A stretch of 64,000 bases of DNA from Paragonimus westermani. Its lineage: Eukaryota; Platyhelminthes; Trematoda; Plagiorchiida; Troglotrematidae. How positions within the stretch are numbered: position 1 is the first letter of the stretch; each line of letters starts with the position of its first letter. The stretch spans positions 212,674 to 276,673 of the forward strand of contig QNGE01000278.1 in assembly GCA_008508345.1 (NCBI GenBank), given 5' to 3'. Position numbers and translations under genes: made by a program. The notes beneath the pieces were generated by a model. The model worked only from the letters and a program-made list of their open reading frames with translations, did not search any database and was not told the origin of the DNA. Shown piece by piece: positions 63,625-64,000 of the stretch.

Positions 63625-63759
63625 GGTCAATATAGGTTAAGTTCGACGTGTTTGTTATCAGTTACGTGATTACTGTTCCAAATCATGGACTTGATAGATT
63701 GTGGGCCAGGGGAGGTTGCGTCCGCACGAACTTCTTCTGAGCACAGAGGTCAGGGTTGC
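63625..63759 (+). repeat. Left arm of a perfect 135-bp inverted repeat
   Basis: The reverse complement of 63866-64000. I found no mismatch over 135 bp. It begins ggtcaatataggtt and ends cagggttgc. Confidence 0.9.
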
Positions 63760-63865
63760 ACTCGGTAGACAATCCGAAGAGCATCTTTCCTAATGACAAG
63801 GGATCGATCAAAAATGGTGAAATTTCGAACGTTGACCGTTGTCGAAACCATCAGCATCCGACTGC

Positions 63866-64000
63866 GCAACCCTGACCTCTGTGCTCAGAAGAAGTTCGTG
63901 CGGACGCAACCTCCCCTGGCCCACAATCTATCAAGTCCATGATTTGGAACAGTAATCACGTAACTGATAACAAACACGTCGAACTTAACCTATATTGACC
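63866..64000 (-). repeat. Right arm of the inverted repeat, cut by the window edge
   Basis: A perfect partner of 63625-63759 across a 106-bp spacer. Because it ends exactly at base 64000, the true arm may be much longer. The spacer has no ORF or known motif. Confidence 0.9.

Noticed and set aside
1..64000. CRISPR arrays, bacterial operons or a phage-like system
   Set aside because: No regularly spaced repeats, ribosome binding sites or dense coding. The content is eukaryotic and retroelement-rich.

Overview
The window looks like non-coding nuclear DNA from a flatworm, most likely a digenean trematode. Four things point there. It has many decayed Penelope-like retroelements (PLEs), hammerhead-ribozyme motifs next to PLE ends, and a tRNA-headed SINE with a hammerhead directly behind it (the arrangement known from schistosome Sm-alpha). 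It also has a Ty3/Gypsy relic whose gag and integrase tails read like the CsRn1 group first described in liver flukes. The DNA is moderately AT-rich and eukaryotic in style: long stretches without genes, and no operons or ribosome binding sites. The species assignment is inference.

I could not recognise a single host gene or exon. What can be read is a graveyard of at least seven retroelement insertions. From left to right: PLE-a, minus strand, 1-690, with a GIY-YIG tail and a hammerhead; a small head-to-head pair of hammerhead remnants at 1500-1665; PLE-b, minus, 4315-5100, the extreme C-terminus flanked by two opposed hammerheads; PLE-c, plus, 25573-27275, a truncated reverse transcriptase (RT) plus endonuclease between about 265-bp inverted arms; a Sm-alpha-like SINE with a hammerhead at about 35664-35870; an imperfect palindrome at 39798-40035; PLE-d, minus, 44583-47580, the most complete element, with three internal tandem duplications; a Ty3/Gypsy remnant, minus, 53320-55620; PLE-e, plus, 56900-58310, lacking RT motif C; and a perfect 135-bp inverted repeat running off the right edge (63625-64000).

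None of these elements looks autonomous. Each PLE has lost a different part: motif B in c, the endonuclease active site in d, motif C and YIG in e. The recurring theme is inverted, ribozyme-bearing PLE termini facing each other, seen clearly at PLE-b, in degenerate form at 1.5 kb, and more weakly at PLE-c and 39.9 kb. The SINE hammerhead is structurally complete but has its catalytic G12 changed to A. The long intervals between these loci hold only short open frames that match nothing I know.
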